NCBI GenBank assembly: GCA_020851795.1
Contig: JADZCA010000117.1
Coordinates: 72,021-136,020 of the forward strand
Source of the DNA: Planctomycetota bacterium
GTDB lineage: Bacteria > Planctomycetota > PLA2 > JAEUHO01
Length of the DNA stretch: 64,000 bases
Direction of reading: 5' to 3'
The translations under genes were made by a program, and so were the position numbers. This document shows, in pieces, positions 35,317 through 44,069 of this stretch (positions within the stretch are counted from its first letter, which is position 1; the number at the start of each line of letters is the position of its first letter). Below the pieces are notes generated by a model, which saw only the letters and a program-made list of their open reading frames with translations, was not told the origin of the DNA and searched no databases.

Positions 35317-35383
35317 CCCGGTGGCGCCCCGCGGCGACGGCCCGCCCAGCGCGCGGGGGTAGCCCCCTCCGGCTCCGCCCTTC

Positions 35384-35410
35384 AGGAGCCCGTCCGAAGG
35401 ACGGGCTCCT
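35384..35410 (-). terminator. Stop-codon-embedded hairpin element, copy 3 (compact)
   Basis: AGGAGCCCGTCC (35384-35395) and GGACGGGCTCCT (35399-35410) form a perfect 12-bp stem with a 3-base loop. The asnB stop codon overlaps the right arm. The flank TCCGCCCTTCAGGAG matches copy 1 (TCCGCCCTTTAGGAG) almost exactly. Confidence 0.75.
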
Positions 35411-37289
35411 AGAGCCAGCGGTCGGACCACTCCAAGAGGACGAGGAGGGGGTAGAGCCGCCGCGCGTGGTCCGCGCGCCCCGCGCGGTGCTCCGCGAGCA
35501 GCGCGCGCGCCGGCGCCGGGTCGAGCAGCTCGCGCACGGCCCGCGAGGACGCGAGCCGCTCGGTGAGACGGTCGCCCAGCGGCCCCTCGAGCAGACGTGC
35601 CGTCGGCACGGCGAAGCCACGCTTGCGCCGCGCGAGCACCGCGGGCGGGACCACCCCGTCGAGCGCGCGACGGAGCACGCGCTTGGTCGCCTTGCGCCCG
35701 ACCTTCCACCGCGCGGGCAGGCGCGCCGCCGTTTCGACGAGCGCGCGGGAGAGAAACGGGGCCCGCGCCTCGAGCCCCGCGAGCATGCTCGCGCGGTCCA
35801 CCTTGGCGAGCAGCGCCTCGGGCAGGTGCGTCGTCAGGTCGGCCCGCAGCAGCGCGTCCACGTCGTCGCCCGTCGCGGTCGCGGGGCCCGCGGCCGACCG
35901 CGTCGGCGCGAGCAGCGCATCGGGGACGCCGGCGGGACGCGCGTCCGGGCGGAACAGGGCGGCGACCTCGGCCGTCGCGAACGCGCCGAACCACGCGAGG
36001 TGGCGCTCGAGCGGCGCGAGGTCGGCGCCGTCGAGCAGGCGGCGCACCAGCCAGCTCGTGCGCACGTTGCCGTGGCCGCCCGCCGGCGTCATCGCGCGCA
36101 GCAGGCGCCGCAGCGGCCGGGGAATCGCGCGGGCGGCCCGCGACCACCGCGCCCCGAGGTAGGTGGGGTAGCCGCCGAACAGCTCGTCGGCACCCTCGCC
36201 GCCGAGCACGACCTTCACGTCGCGGCGCGCCGCGCGCGAGAGCAAGAGCGTCGGGACCAGCGACGGGTCGCCGATGGGCTCGTCCACCCGCGTGAGCACC
36301 TCGTCGAAGCCGGCGAGCAGCGCCGCGGCGTCCACGGGGACCTCGTGGTGGTCCGTCCCGAGCGCGAGCGCGGTCTCGCGCGCCGCGTCGCCCTCGTCGA
36401 ACTCGCGGTCGGCGGGCCGCAGCGTGAACGTCGGCACGCGCTCGCGACGCACCGCGAACGCGGCGACCGCCGCCGAGTCCACGCCGCCGGAGAGGAACAC
36501 GCCCGTCGGCACCTCGACCGCGAGCCGCGCCGTCACCGAGCGATCGAGCAGGTCGCGCACCGTGCGCGCCGCGTCCGCGGGCGTGGCGCACCCGTCGGGC
36601 AGCGGCCCGCCGGGGACGGGGAGCGACCAGTAGGGCTCGACGGCGACGCGCCCGTCCTTCCAGACGAGCCGGTGCGCGGGCGGCAGCCGGTGCACGCCGC
36701 GGACCGCCGTGCGCGGCGCGGGCACGAACCGGTGGAGGAGGTAGAGCGCCACGGCTTCGGGGTCGAGCAGGCGCGGCGCGTCGGGATGGGCCGCCAGCGC
36801 GCGCCACTCCGACGCGAACACGATGCGTCCGCGCGACTCGAACCACACGAGCGGCTTCTCGCCGAGCCGGTCCCGCGCGAGCGTCAGCGTGCGGTCGCGC
36901 CCGTCCCACGCGGCCATCGCCCACATGCCGTCGAGCCGGTCGAGGCACGCCGCGCCGTCGCGCACGAAGCCGCGCAGCAGCGTCTCCGTGTCGGCGTGGG
37001 TGGCGAAGCGCTCGCCGCGGGCCTCGAGGTCGGCGCGCAGCGCGGCGTGGTCGTAGAGCTCGCCGTTCATCGCGACGACGACGGGCCCGCGCGGGTCCTC
37101 CATCGGCTGGCGCCCGCGCTCCACGTCCACGATCGCGAGCCGGCGCGCGCCGAGCGCGAAGCCGTCGCCCGCGACGACGTGGCCGTCGTCGGGCCCGCGG
37201 TGGGCGAGGTGCTCGAGCATCGTGGCGAGGACCGCGCGGTCCTGCGCGCCGCCCACCCCCGGCCCGACGATGCCCGCGATGCCGCACAC
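35409..37289 (-). CDS. Asparagine synthase (glutamine-hydrolysing), AsnB-type amidotransferase
   Basis: 626 residues. The chain begins M-C-G-I-A-G-I-V, so Cys2 is the glutaminase nucleophile; this fixes the GTG start. Residues 1 to about 200 form the class II amidotransferase domain (M-N-G-E-L-Y-D-H near 72, A-D-T-E-T-L-L near 107). The rest is the ATP-pyrophosphatase synthetase domain with P-loop V-F-L-S-G-G-V-D-S-A-A (about residues 260-270), G-E-G-A-D-E-L-F-G-G-Y-P and K-V-D-R-A-S-M. Its start is one base after the stop of a GT83 gene, so it ends an operon of two GT83 genes. That context suggests amidation of an envelope sugar or glycan rather than free asparagine synthesis, but this is inference. 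Confidence 0.9.
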   Translation of the reverse strand: MCGIAGIVGPGVGGAQDRAVLATMLEHLAHRGPDDGHVVAGDGFALGARRLAIVDVERGRQPMEDPRGPVVVAMNGELYDHAALRADLEARGERFATHADTETLLRGFVRDGAACLDRLDGMWAMAAWDGRDRTLTLARDRLGEKPLVWFESRGRIVFASEWRALAAHPDAPRLLDPEAVALYLLHRFVPAPRTAVRGVHRLPPAHRLVWKDGRVAVEPYWSLPVPGGPLPDGCATPADAARTVRDLLDRSVTARLAVEVPTGVFLSGGVDSAAVAAFAVRRERVPTFTLRPADREFDEGDAARETALALGTDHHEVPVDAAALLAGFDEVLTRVDEPIGDPSLVPTLLLSRAARRDVKVVLGGEGADELFGGYPTYLGARWSRAARAIPRPLRRLLRAMTPAGGHGNVRTSWLVRRLLDGADLAPLERHLAWFGAFATAEVAALFRPDARPAGVPDALLAPTRSAAGPATATGDDVDALLRADLTTHLPEALLAKVDRASMLAGLEARAPFLSRALVETAARLPARWKVGRKATKRVLRRALDGVVPPAVLARRKRGFAVPTARLLEGPLGDRLTERLASSRAVRELLDPAPARALLAEHRAGRADHARRLYPLLVLLEWSDRWL

Positions 37290-37290
37290 G

Positions 37291-39012
37291 TCAGCGCCGC
37301 TCCGCCGACGCGGGGGTCGCGAGCAGCTCGTACTCGTGCACGGCCGCCACGATCTCGACCGGCACGCCGTCGCGCACGAGCCGCTCGCGGTCGCGGCGGC
37401 GCACCATCAGGAACTTGCGGCCCGGCGAGCGCAGCCAGGGCTCGAGCGCCTCCTCGGGGCGGAAGAGGTCGGGGCGGTGGGCCTCGGGCGCGACGATCAT
37501 CGGCGGCGACGGGTAGCCGAAGAAGACGACCTCGCCGCGCTCGTACCAGGGGAGCAGGCCCCAGTCGCCGTTGTAGTTCATCCACGCCGCGACCGGCTCG
37601 CCGGGCCGCCGCGCCGCGACGTAGGCCTCGTGGATCCCGCGTGCCGAGCCGACCCGCTCGGGCCGCGCCGCCGCGACCGCGCCCGCGCCGCCGAGCAGGA
37701 GCACGACCGCCAGCGCCGCGCGCGGCACGGGCCGGGCGAAGAGCGCCCGCGGCCCGGGCACGAGGACCACGGCCGCGCACGCGGCGGCCGCCGCCCACGC
37801 CGCGACCACCGCCGGCGTCGCGACGACGCCGACCACGGTCACGACGACCGCGAGCGCGAGGGCGACGACCGCGTAGCCGATCGTGGCGCGCGCGAGCTCG
37901 CCGCGGGACCAGCGGACCGCGCGCGACGCCGGGTCCTCCTCGGGCGCGGGGACGCCGAGCCCGACGAGCACCGCGACGAAGGGGTAGGCGGGCGAGGTGT
38001 AGGACGCCAGGCGCGCGGCGGCGAACGAGAACAGCACCGGCGCGGCGAGCGCGAGGCAGACGAGCGGCAGCCCCGGGCCGTCGCGGAAACGCCGGTCGCG
38101 GCGCAGCGCGAGGATCGCGGCCGGGACCATCGCGAGCCAGGGGAACGCGCCGACGAACGGCGCCCACACGGTCCACGGGCCGTGCGCGTGGAAGTCGGCC
38201 GCGGAGCCCATGCCCCCGAACAGGCGGCGGCGCACGAGCGCGTCGAGCGCGCCCGGGAGCCGCGCGTCGAGCACGAGGTACCACGGGACCGCGATCGCGG
38301 CGAAGAGGACGACGCCGAGCGGGCTCGCGAACGGGCGCAGGATCCGCGCCGAGCGGCGGACGAGCGCGGTCGCCGCGGCGGCGCCGCCGACGAGCACGAG
38401 CGCGAGCGGCCCCTTGACGAGCATCGACAGCCCGCACGCGCCCCACAGCAGCAGCGGCCAGCGCCGCGGGACCCGCTCCGTGCACCGGTCCGCCTCGAGC
38501 AGGGCCCATCCCGCCAAGGTGGTCGTGACGAGGAGGAACGCGTCGGGCGCGATCGCGTACGTCTGCACGAGGAACGACGGCATCGTCGCGAGCGCGAGCG
38601 CCGCGAGGCGGCCGCGCCACGGCCCGCCCGACGGCGAGAGGCGGCGCACGACGAGCCCGACGAGCAGCACGACGAGCGCGCCCGCGAGGAGGTGCGGCAG
38701 CCTCGCGACGACGTCGGAGACGCCGAAGAGGCGGAACGCCGTCGAGGTCGCCCAGTACTCGAAGGGCGGCTTCTCGAGCAGCGGCGCGCCGTTGAAGCGC
38801 GGCACGACGAGGTCGCCGCTCTCGACCATCTCGCGCGCCATCGCGCAGTAGCGGGTCTCGGTGCTCGACGACGGCCCGACCGCGGCGCCGACGAGGAGCA
38901 GGCCCGCCGCGACCACCGGGAGCAGGGCGAGCGTCCAGCGGGGCGGGAGGGGGTGCAGCGTCGGCTCCGCGCGCCCGGGCCGGTGCGGCCGGGCGGGGCG
39001 GGAGTGTGCCAT
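37291..39012 (-). CDS. GT83/PMT-family membrane glycosyltransferase
   Basis: 573 residues, many hydrophobic segments. Family landmarks: S-S-T-E-T-R-Y-C-A-M-A-R-E-M-V-E-S-G-D-L-V-V-P-R-F-N-G-A-P-L-L-E-K-P-P after the first helix, and L-S-M-L-V-K-G-P-L-A. A C-terminal soluble domain carries short strands (W-N-Y-N-G-D-W-G-L-L-P-W-Y) shared with the divergent GT83 at 40968 (K-D-G-D-W-A-L-L-P-F-Y), so these two are closer relatives. Expected to transfer a polyprenyl-phosphate-linked sugar outside the cytoplasm. The ATG at 39012 (M-A-H-S-R-P) gives a normal N-terminus; the ribosome-binding site is weak. It is followed by asnB after one base and preceded by another GT83. Confidence 0.87.
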   Translation of the reverse strand: MAHSRPARPHRPGRAEPTLHPLPPRWTLALLPVVAAGLLLVGAAVGPSSSTETRYCAMAREMVESGDLVVPRFNGAPLLEKPPFEYWATSTAFRLFGVSDVVARLPHLLAGALVVLLVGLVVRRLSPSGGPWRGRLAALALATMPSFLVQTYAIAPDAFLLVTTTLAGWALLEADRCTERVPRRWPLLLWGACGLSMLVKGPLALVLVGGAAAATALVRRSARILRPFASPLGVVLFAAIAVPWYLVLDARLPGALDALVRRRLFGGMGSAADFHAHGPWTVWAPFVGAFPWLAMVPAAILALRRDRRFRDGPGLPLVCLALAAPVLFSFAAARLASYTSPAYPFVAVLVGLGVPAPEEDPASRAVRWSRGELARATIGYAVVALALAVVVTVVGVVATPAVVAAWAAAAACAAVVLVPGPRALFARPVPRAALAVVLLLGGAGAVAAARPERVGSARGIHEAYVAARRPGEPVAAWMNYNGDWGLLPWYERGEVVFFGYPSPPMIVAPEAHRPDLFRPEEALEPWLRSPGRKFLMVRRRDRERLVRDGVPVEIVAAVHEYELLATPASAERR

Positions 39013-39140
39013 GCCGGCCCCGCGCGCCCCACGCTCGCGGCGCGCCGTCCCGGGGGACGCGCGCGACGCGGTGCGCGACCGCGGGCCCCCGCGCGATCCC
39101 CGCCCCGACCGCGGGCCCCGTCGCCGGTCCGACGCCCGAC

Positions 39141-40856
39141 CTACGGCGCGGCGTTGGTCAGGAGCAGGTAGCGGATGCCGCCGACCGGTTGCGCCCAGAG
39201 GATGCGCGCCCGGTCGAGGACCGCGCGGTCCTCCGGCGCGGCCCGCCGGTCGCGCTCGCGCCACGTCTTCTCCTTGGCGAGCACGAGCACGGGCGACGCC
39301 GTGGGCGCGAGGACGCGGGCGGCCTCGCGGTACGCGACGGTGCCCAGCGGCGAGAGGCCGCGGTGCGGGAACGACCACAGCACCGAGGCGTCGGAGAAGC
39401 CCCAGATCGCGAGCGGGGCCTGCGGCGCCGCGCGCTCGCCCGCCCGCGCCGCGGAGGCGAACGACTTCCACGGGTCGAAGGCCGGCATCACCGCGGTCGC
39501 GACCACGACCCACGCCGCCGCGACGGCGACGCCCACGGCGCGGGCGGAGGCGACGGCCCGGTCGCGCAGGCGCAACGCGACCACGCCGCCGACCGCGGCG
39601 AGCAGCGCGACCGCGCCCAGCGCCGAGGTCGCCGGCCCTCCGAGGACGGCGCGCGCGGCGGCGCGCTCGTCGGCGCCGAGGGGGAGCGCGTCTGCCGCGA
39701 CGAGCAGCGGCACCGCCACCGCGAGCACGGCCGCGACGAGCCCGGCGACGCCGAGGCCGCGCGCGAGGTGCGCCCGCCCGCGCGGCCCGATCCCGCGATG
39801 GAGCCCGTACGCGCCGAGCCACGCGGTCGCGGCGAGGAGCGGCACGAGGTAGAGCTCGCGCTTGCTGCGCGGCAGCGAGAGCGCGAGCAGCGGCACGAGC
39901 AGGCCCCACGCGGCGGCCCCGAGCCCGAGGCGGTCGCCCTCGGGCGCGCGGCGCGGGCGCAGCGCCGCGGGCAGCGCGAGCAGCCACGCGGGCGTCCACG
40001 GCAGGCCGAACGCGAGCAGCAGCGGGAACAGGTAGAGCGGCCCGTGCTCGTGCGGGACGTCGTCGCCCGCGACGCGGTCCGAGAGCTGCCCGAGCACGCG
40101 ACGGCCGAAGGACACGTCGTCGTTGTAGGCGAGCGCGTCGCCGGCGCGGGCGACCGCGGGGACCAGCCACGCGGCCGCGAGCCCGAGCGCGAGCGCGAGG
40201 CCGACGAGCCAGCGCGGGTCGAGCAGCCGGCGGCCGCGCCCCGACGCGAGCGCGCCGCCGACGAGCGCGGCGAGGGGCACGTAGAAGACGTGCGGTCCCT
40301 TCACCAGCAGCCCCGCGCCGAGCGCCGCGCCGAAGCCGAGCGCCGCCGGCCACGACCGCCGCTCGAGCAGCGTGGTGCCCGCGTCGAGCGCGAGCAGCCC
40401 GCAGGCCGTCATCGGGAGGTCGAGCGCGGCGCGCGAGCCGCTCCACAGGACGAGCCCCGTGGTCGAGAAGAGCAGCGCGGCGGTCTCGGCCGTCGCGGCG
40501 TCGCGGAACCACCGGCGCGCGAGCCGCGCGACGAGGAAGACCGCGAGCGCGGCGAACGCCGCGCAGGCCAGCCGCGCCCCCACGGCCGTGACCTCGCCCG
40601 CGACGAGGCCGGTGGCCGCCATCGCCGCGAACGCCAGCGGGGGCTTCTCGGCGTAGGGCTGGCCGTTGATGCGGGGCACGAGCAGGTCGCCCGTGTCGAG
40701 CATCCCCTGCGCGACGAGCCCGTAGCGCGGCTCGTCGGGCGCCCAGAGGTCGCGCGGCGCGCACGCGGCGAGCAGCGGGACGGCGACGGCGACCCACAGC
40801 ACCCACCGTGAGCGCGGCGCGACGGCGGCGGCGGGGAGGGTCGCGGCGTCCACCAT
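39141..40856 (-). CDS. GT83/PMT-family membrane glycosyltransferase
   Basis: 571 residues. After the first membrane helix comes D-L-W-A-P-D-E-P-R-Y-G-L-V-A-Q-G-M-L-D-T-G-D-L-L-V-P-R-I-N-G-Q-P-Y-A-E-K-P-P, the acidic D-E-P-R-Y loop that carries the catalytic Asp/Glu region in ArnT-like enzymes. L-L-V-K-G-P-H-V-F-Y and S-L-P-R-S-K-R-E-L-Y follow, the latter typical of ArnT relatives. Ten or more hydrophobic helices precede a short C-terminal soluble domain. It is transcribed toward a second GT83 and asnB (gap 128 bases) and is divergent from a further GT83 at 40968. The start ATG at 40856 has only a weak ribosome-binding site. Confidence 0.87.
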   Translation of the reverse strand: MVDAATLPAAAVAPRSRWVLWVAVAVPLLAACAPRDLWAPDEPRYGLVAQGMLDTGDLLVPRINGQPYAEKPPLAFAAMAATGLVAGEVTAVGARLACAAFAALAVFLVARLARRWFRDAATAETAALLFSTTGLVLWSGSRAALDLPMTACGLLALDAGTTLLERRSWPAALGFGAALGAGLLVKGPHVFYVPLAALVGGALASGRGRRLLDPRWLVGLALALGLAAAWLVPAVARAGDALAYNDDVSFGRRVLGQLSDRVAGDDVPHEHGPLYLFPLLLAFGLPWTPAWLLALPAALRPRRAPEGDRLGLGAAAWGLLVPLLALSLPRSKRELYLVPLLAATAWLGAYGLHRGIGPRGRAHLARGLGVAGLVAAVLAVAVPLLVAADALPLGADERAAARAVLGGPATSALGAVALLAAVGGVVALRLRDRAVASARAVGVAVAAAWVVVATAVMPAFDPWKSFASAARAGERAAPQAPLAIWGFSDASVLWSFPHRGLSPLGTVAYREAARVLAPTASPVLVLAKEKTWRERDRRAAPEDRAVLDRARILWAQPVGGIRYLLLTNAAP

Positions 40857-40967
40857 GGGTGGCGATCCTACGCGGGGGCAGGGCGGCCCGCGCACGCGCG
40901 CGGGGCGACCGACGGGCGGGCGCCGCCAAGCGTGCGCGCCCTGCGACGGGCGCGTAGGGTGGCCGCG

Positions 40968-42671
40968 ATGGACGCGCCCGCGCCCGCATTGCGACCGCCG
41001 CTCCCGACGTCGCGCGGGCTGCTCCTCGCCTCGCTCGTCGGCCTCGCCGCGACGGTGCTGCTCTCGGGCTGGGCGAGCGGGCTCGCGGGCAGCACCGAGA
41101 CCCGCTACGCCGAGATCGCGCGGGAGATGCTCGCCCGCGGGGACTTCGTGGTGCCGACGCTCAACGGCGCGCCCCACCTCGAGAAGCCCCCGTTCGCCTA
41201 CTGGGCGCTCATGGCGTCGTACGCCGTGCTGGGCGTCGGCGACGTGGCGGCGCGGGTCCCGGGGCTCCTCGCCGCCGCGGCGACGCTCGCCGCGGTCGCG
41301 GCGGCGGCGCGGCGCCTCGCGCCCGCCGGCGCCGACGCGCGGGCCACGGGGCGCGGCGCGGCGGTCGTGCTCGCGACGATGCCGGCGTACGTCTTCCTCG
41401 CGCGCACCGTCTCCACCGACGTGTGGCTGGTGGCGTGCACGACCGTGGCCGGCGCGGGCGTCGCGGTGTCGGCGGCGACCGACGGACGCCCGGGCCTGCG
41501 CTGGACGCTCGCGATGCACGCCGCGCTCGGCGTGGGCATGCTCGTCAAGGGCCCCGCGGTGCTGCTCACCCCGATCGTGGGCGCGGTGGCCGCGGCGGTG
41601 GCGGCGCGTCGGGTGCGCGTGCTGCGCCCGCTGGTCCACCCCGTGGGACTCCTCGTCTCGCTCGCCACCGCGGCGTCGTGGTACGTCGCCGGCGACGCGC
41701 GGCTGCCCGGCCTGCTCGACCTCTACCTCACGCGGCGCGTCACGGGCGGCGTGCTCTCGGGCGAGCACCACGACAACCCGTGGTGGGTCGTGTGGGGCCC
41801 GGTGCTGCTCGGGTCGGCCCCGTGGGTCGGTGCGCTGTTCGGCGCGGTCCCGACGCTGCGCCGACGCGGCGGCCTCGCGCCGCTCGCGGCCATGGCGCTC
41901 GCCGCGCCCGTCTTCTTCACGCTCGTGCCGTCGCGCCTGCCGACCTACGGCCTGCCGAGCCTGCCGTGGGTCGCGCTGATGGTGACGCTGGGGGCGCCCC
42001 GCGACGACGCGGACGGCGAGCGCGGCGACCGCGCGTGGCGCACGCACCTGCGCCGCGCGACCGAGGCGACCGCGGCCGTGGCGGCGCTCGGCGCGGTCGT
42101 CCTCCTCGTCGTGCGCGCCACGGAGGGCCGCTGGCCCGCGGCGGTCGCGACGGCGGCGCTCGTCGCGGTCGCGCTCGTGGGCGCCGCGCTCGCGGTGGCG
42201 GCCCGTCGCCGCGCGGCCCCCGAGGGCGCGCGGCTCGCGGCGGCGGCGGCGCTCGCGGTCGTGGCCGCGGGGGCGGTCGCCCTCGCGGTCGTGCCCGAGG
42301 CCGTGGGCGGCCACCGACGGCTCGTCGAGCGGGCCCTCTCGCTGCGGAGCGCCGGCGAGGAGCTCGGCGTCGCGGTGCACAAGGACGGCGACTGGGCGCT
42401 GCTCCCGTTCTACGCCGCCAGCGAGGCGCGGTTCTTCGGCTACGGCGAGCGGCTCGCGCTCCGGCCGCCCTCCGAGGACGCGCCCGGGAACTTCGTCGAG
42501 CTCGACGCGCTGGGCCCGTGGTTCCGCGCGCCGCAGCGCCGCTGGCTGATGCTGCGCACGGTCGTCAAGGACCCGCGCCGCGACCCGTGGCGACGGCTCG
42601 GCGACGGCCCCGTCGTCGTCGTGACCCGCGACGACCTCTACACCGTGGTCACGAACCGGCCGCTCGAGTGA
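40968..42671 (+). CDS. GT83/PMT-family membrane glycosyltransferase
   Basis: 567 residues, multi-spanning. Landmarks: S-T-E-T-R-Y-A-E-I-A-R-E-M-L-A-R-G-D-F-V-V-P-T-L-N-G-A-P-H-L-E-K-P-P-F-A-Y-W, V-G-M-L-V-K-G-P-A-V and S-R-L-P-T-Y-G-L-P, followed by a C-terminal K-D-G-D-W-A-L-L-P-F-Y domain. This last element is shared with the product of 37291-39012, suggesting duplication. I chose the ATG at 40968, with AGGGTGG upstream, because the twelve residues before it are basic and unlike the family. The 111-base gap to the divergent GT83 must hold two promoters, though none is clear. Confidence 0.87.
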   Translation: MDAPAPALRPPLPTSRGLLLASLVGLAATVLLSGWASGLAGSTETRYAEIAREMLARGDFVVPTLNGAPHLEKPPFAYWALMASYAVLGVGDVAARVPGLLAAAATLAAVAAAARRLAPAGADARATGRGAAVVLATMPAYVFLARTVSTDVWLVACTTVAGAGVAVSAATDGRPGLRWTLAMHAALGVGMLVKGPAVLLTPIVGAVAAAVAARRVRVLRPLVHPVGLLVSLATAASWYVAGDARLPGLLDLYLTRRVTGGVLSGEHHDNPWWVVWGPVLLGSAPWVGALFGAVPTLRRRGGLAPLAAMALAAPVFFTLVPSRLPTYGLPSLPWVALMVTLGAPRDDADGERGDRAWRTHLRRATEATAAVAALGAVVLLVVRATEGRWPAAVATAALVAVALVGAALAVAARRRAAPEGARLAAAAALAVVAAGAVALAVVPEAVGGHRRLVERALSLRSAGEELGVAVHKDGDWALLPFYAASEARFFGYGERLALRPPSEDAPGNFVELDALGPWFRAPQRRWLMLRTVVKDPRRDPWRRLGDGPVVVVTRDDLYTVVTNRPLE

Positions 42672-42674
42672 CCG

Positions 42675-42701
42675 CGGCGGGGAGCACGGCGCTCCCCGCC
42701 G
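42675..42701. terminator. Bidirectional hairpin terminator between convergent genes
   Basis: CGGCGGGGAGC (42675-42685) and GCTCCCCGCCG (42691-42701) form a perfect 11-bp stem with a 5-base loop, filling most of the 46-base gap between the GT83 stop and the DUF1501 stop. Confidence 0.7.
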
Positions 42702-42717
42702 ACAGCCCACCGGCGCG

Positions 42718-44028
42718 TCAGACGAACATCTCGCGGATCGGGGGGAAGCGCACGCCGCCGAACTGGTCCACGAGGCGCACGGGACGGCGCCCGGCGAAGT
42801 AGACCTTGTCCTGGTCCACGCCCATCGAGTGGCAGATCGAGGCGTGCAGCTCCTGCACCGCGACCGGACGCTCGGTGCACGCGACCCCGTCGGGGTCGGT
42901 GGCGCCGACCACGCGGCCGCCCTTGATGCCGCCGCCGGCGAACGCCACCGAGAACGCCTGCGGGTAGTGCCCGCGGCCGCCGTCGCCGTTGCCGCCGCCG
43001 CCGAGCGCCGGCGTGCGGCCGAACTCGCTGAACCAGTAGACGAGCGTCTCGTCGAGCAGGCCGCGGTCGCGCAGGTCGCGCAGCAGGCCGGAGAGGCCCG
43101 GGTCCACGGCCTCGGCGAGCGCCTTCACCGCCGCGTGCTCGTTGTTGTGCGTGTCCCAGCCGCCCTGCACCACCTCGACGACCTTGACGCCCGCCTCGAG
43201 CAGGCGCCGCGCGACGATGCAGCCCTTGCCGAAGGTCGTCTGGCCGTAGAGCTTCTGGATCGAGTCCGGCTCCTCGGACACGTCGAAGGCGCGGTTCTTC
43301 GGGGTGTCCATGAGGCGCTTGGCGCGCTCGAACATGTTGCGGTGCGGCGCGACGGCGTCGTCGCCGCGGTCGCCCTCGAACTCGCGGTTGAGCCGGTCGA
43401 GCAGCGACAGGCGCGAGTCGCGGCGGCGCTTGTCGATCCCGGGCGGCGGCGTGAGGTTGTCCACCGGCGCCGCGGGGTTGCTGACCACGAAGGGGTCCCA
43501 CTCGACGCCCATGTAGCCCGCGCCCTGGCTGCCGCCGATGCTGACGAAGTTGGGCAGCGTGCTGTCACGGTCGCCGATCTCGTGCGCGACGTAGGAGCCG
43601 ATCCCGGGGTGCTGCACCGTCGGGTTGGGCACGTAGCCCGTGTGCATCAGGTAGCGGCCGCGGTCGTGGTTGCCTTCCTTGGTCGTGACGGAGCGGACGA
43701 CGCAGACGTCGTCCATGACCTTCGCCACGTTCTGGAAGTACGAGCCGACCTCGACGCCGGGCACCGAGGTGTTGATCGGCTCGGCCTCGCCCATGTTGGG
43801 CGAGCCCTTCTTCTTGGGCGACCACGTCTCGAACTGCGTCGCGCCGCCCGCCATGTAGAGCAGGACGAGGCGCTTGGCCTGGCCCTTGCCCGGGATCGGG
43901 TCGTCGTCGCCCTTGGGCTTGTCCTTGGCGACGGCGAACGGCACGCGCGGCGAGATCAGCGAGGCGGCGCCGGCGGCGAGCGTCCAGCCGAGGACGTCGC
44001 GACGGGAGGGGCGGCGGGGCTGCGTCAT
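42718..44028 (-). CDS. DUF1501-family protein with Tat signal (DUF1549/1553 partner type)
   Basis: 436 residues. Tat motif S-R-R-D-V-L (Arg9-Arg10) and a hydrophobic stretch to about residue 34. Mature-domain hallmarks are L-L-Y-M-A-G-G-A-T-Q-F-E-T-W, N-H-D-R-G-R-Y-L-M-H-T-G-Y, V-Q-G-G-W-D-T-H-N-N-E-H, W-F-S-E-F-G-R-T-P and G-R-G-H-Y-P-Q-A-F, the classic planctomycetal DUF1501 set. Secreted, sulfatase-like fold, biochemistry not established. It follows the DUF1549/DUF1553 gene after 41 bases; this pairing is conserved in Planctomycetota and Verrucomicrobiota. The ATG has GGAG eight bases upstream. It diverges strongly from the DUF1501 copy at 32188-33480. Confidence 0.93.
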   Translation of the reverse strand: MTQPRRPSRRDVLGWTLAAGAASLISPRVPFAVAKDKPKGDDDPIPGKGQAKRLVLLYMAGGATQFETWSPKKKGSPNMGEAEPINTSVPGVEVGSYFQNVAKVMDDVCVVRSVTTKEGNHDRGRYLMHTGYVPNPTVQHPGIGSYVAHEIGDRDSTLPNFVSIGGSQGAGYMGVEWDPFVVSNPAAPVDNLTPPPGIDKRRRDSRLSLLDRLNREFEGDRGDDAVAPHRNMFERAKRLMDTPKNRAFDVSEEPDSIQKLYGQTTFGKGCIVARRLLEAGVKVVEVVQGGWDTHNNEHAAVKALAEAVDPGLSGLLRDLRDRGLLDETLVYWFSEFGRTPALGGGGNGDGGRGHYPQAFSVAFAGGGIKGGRVVGATDPDGVACTERPVAVQELHASICHSMGVDQDKVYFAGRRPVRLVDQFGGVRFPPIREMFV

Positions 44029-44069
44029 GGTCTTGGCTCCGGACGGGCGGTGGGAGGGCGCGGGGCCGG

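Noticed and set aside
33502..37287. A 1,261-codon frame fusing asnB antiphase, REP repeats and DUF1800
   Set aside because: The DUF1800 product has its own signal peptide, lipobox and ribosome-binding site at 35079; the upstream part is out of frame with asnB.
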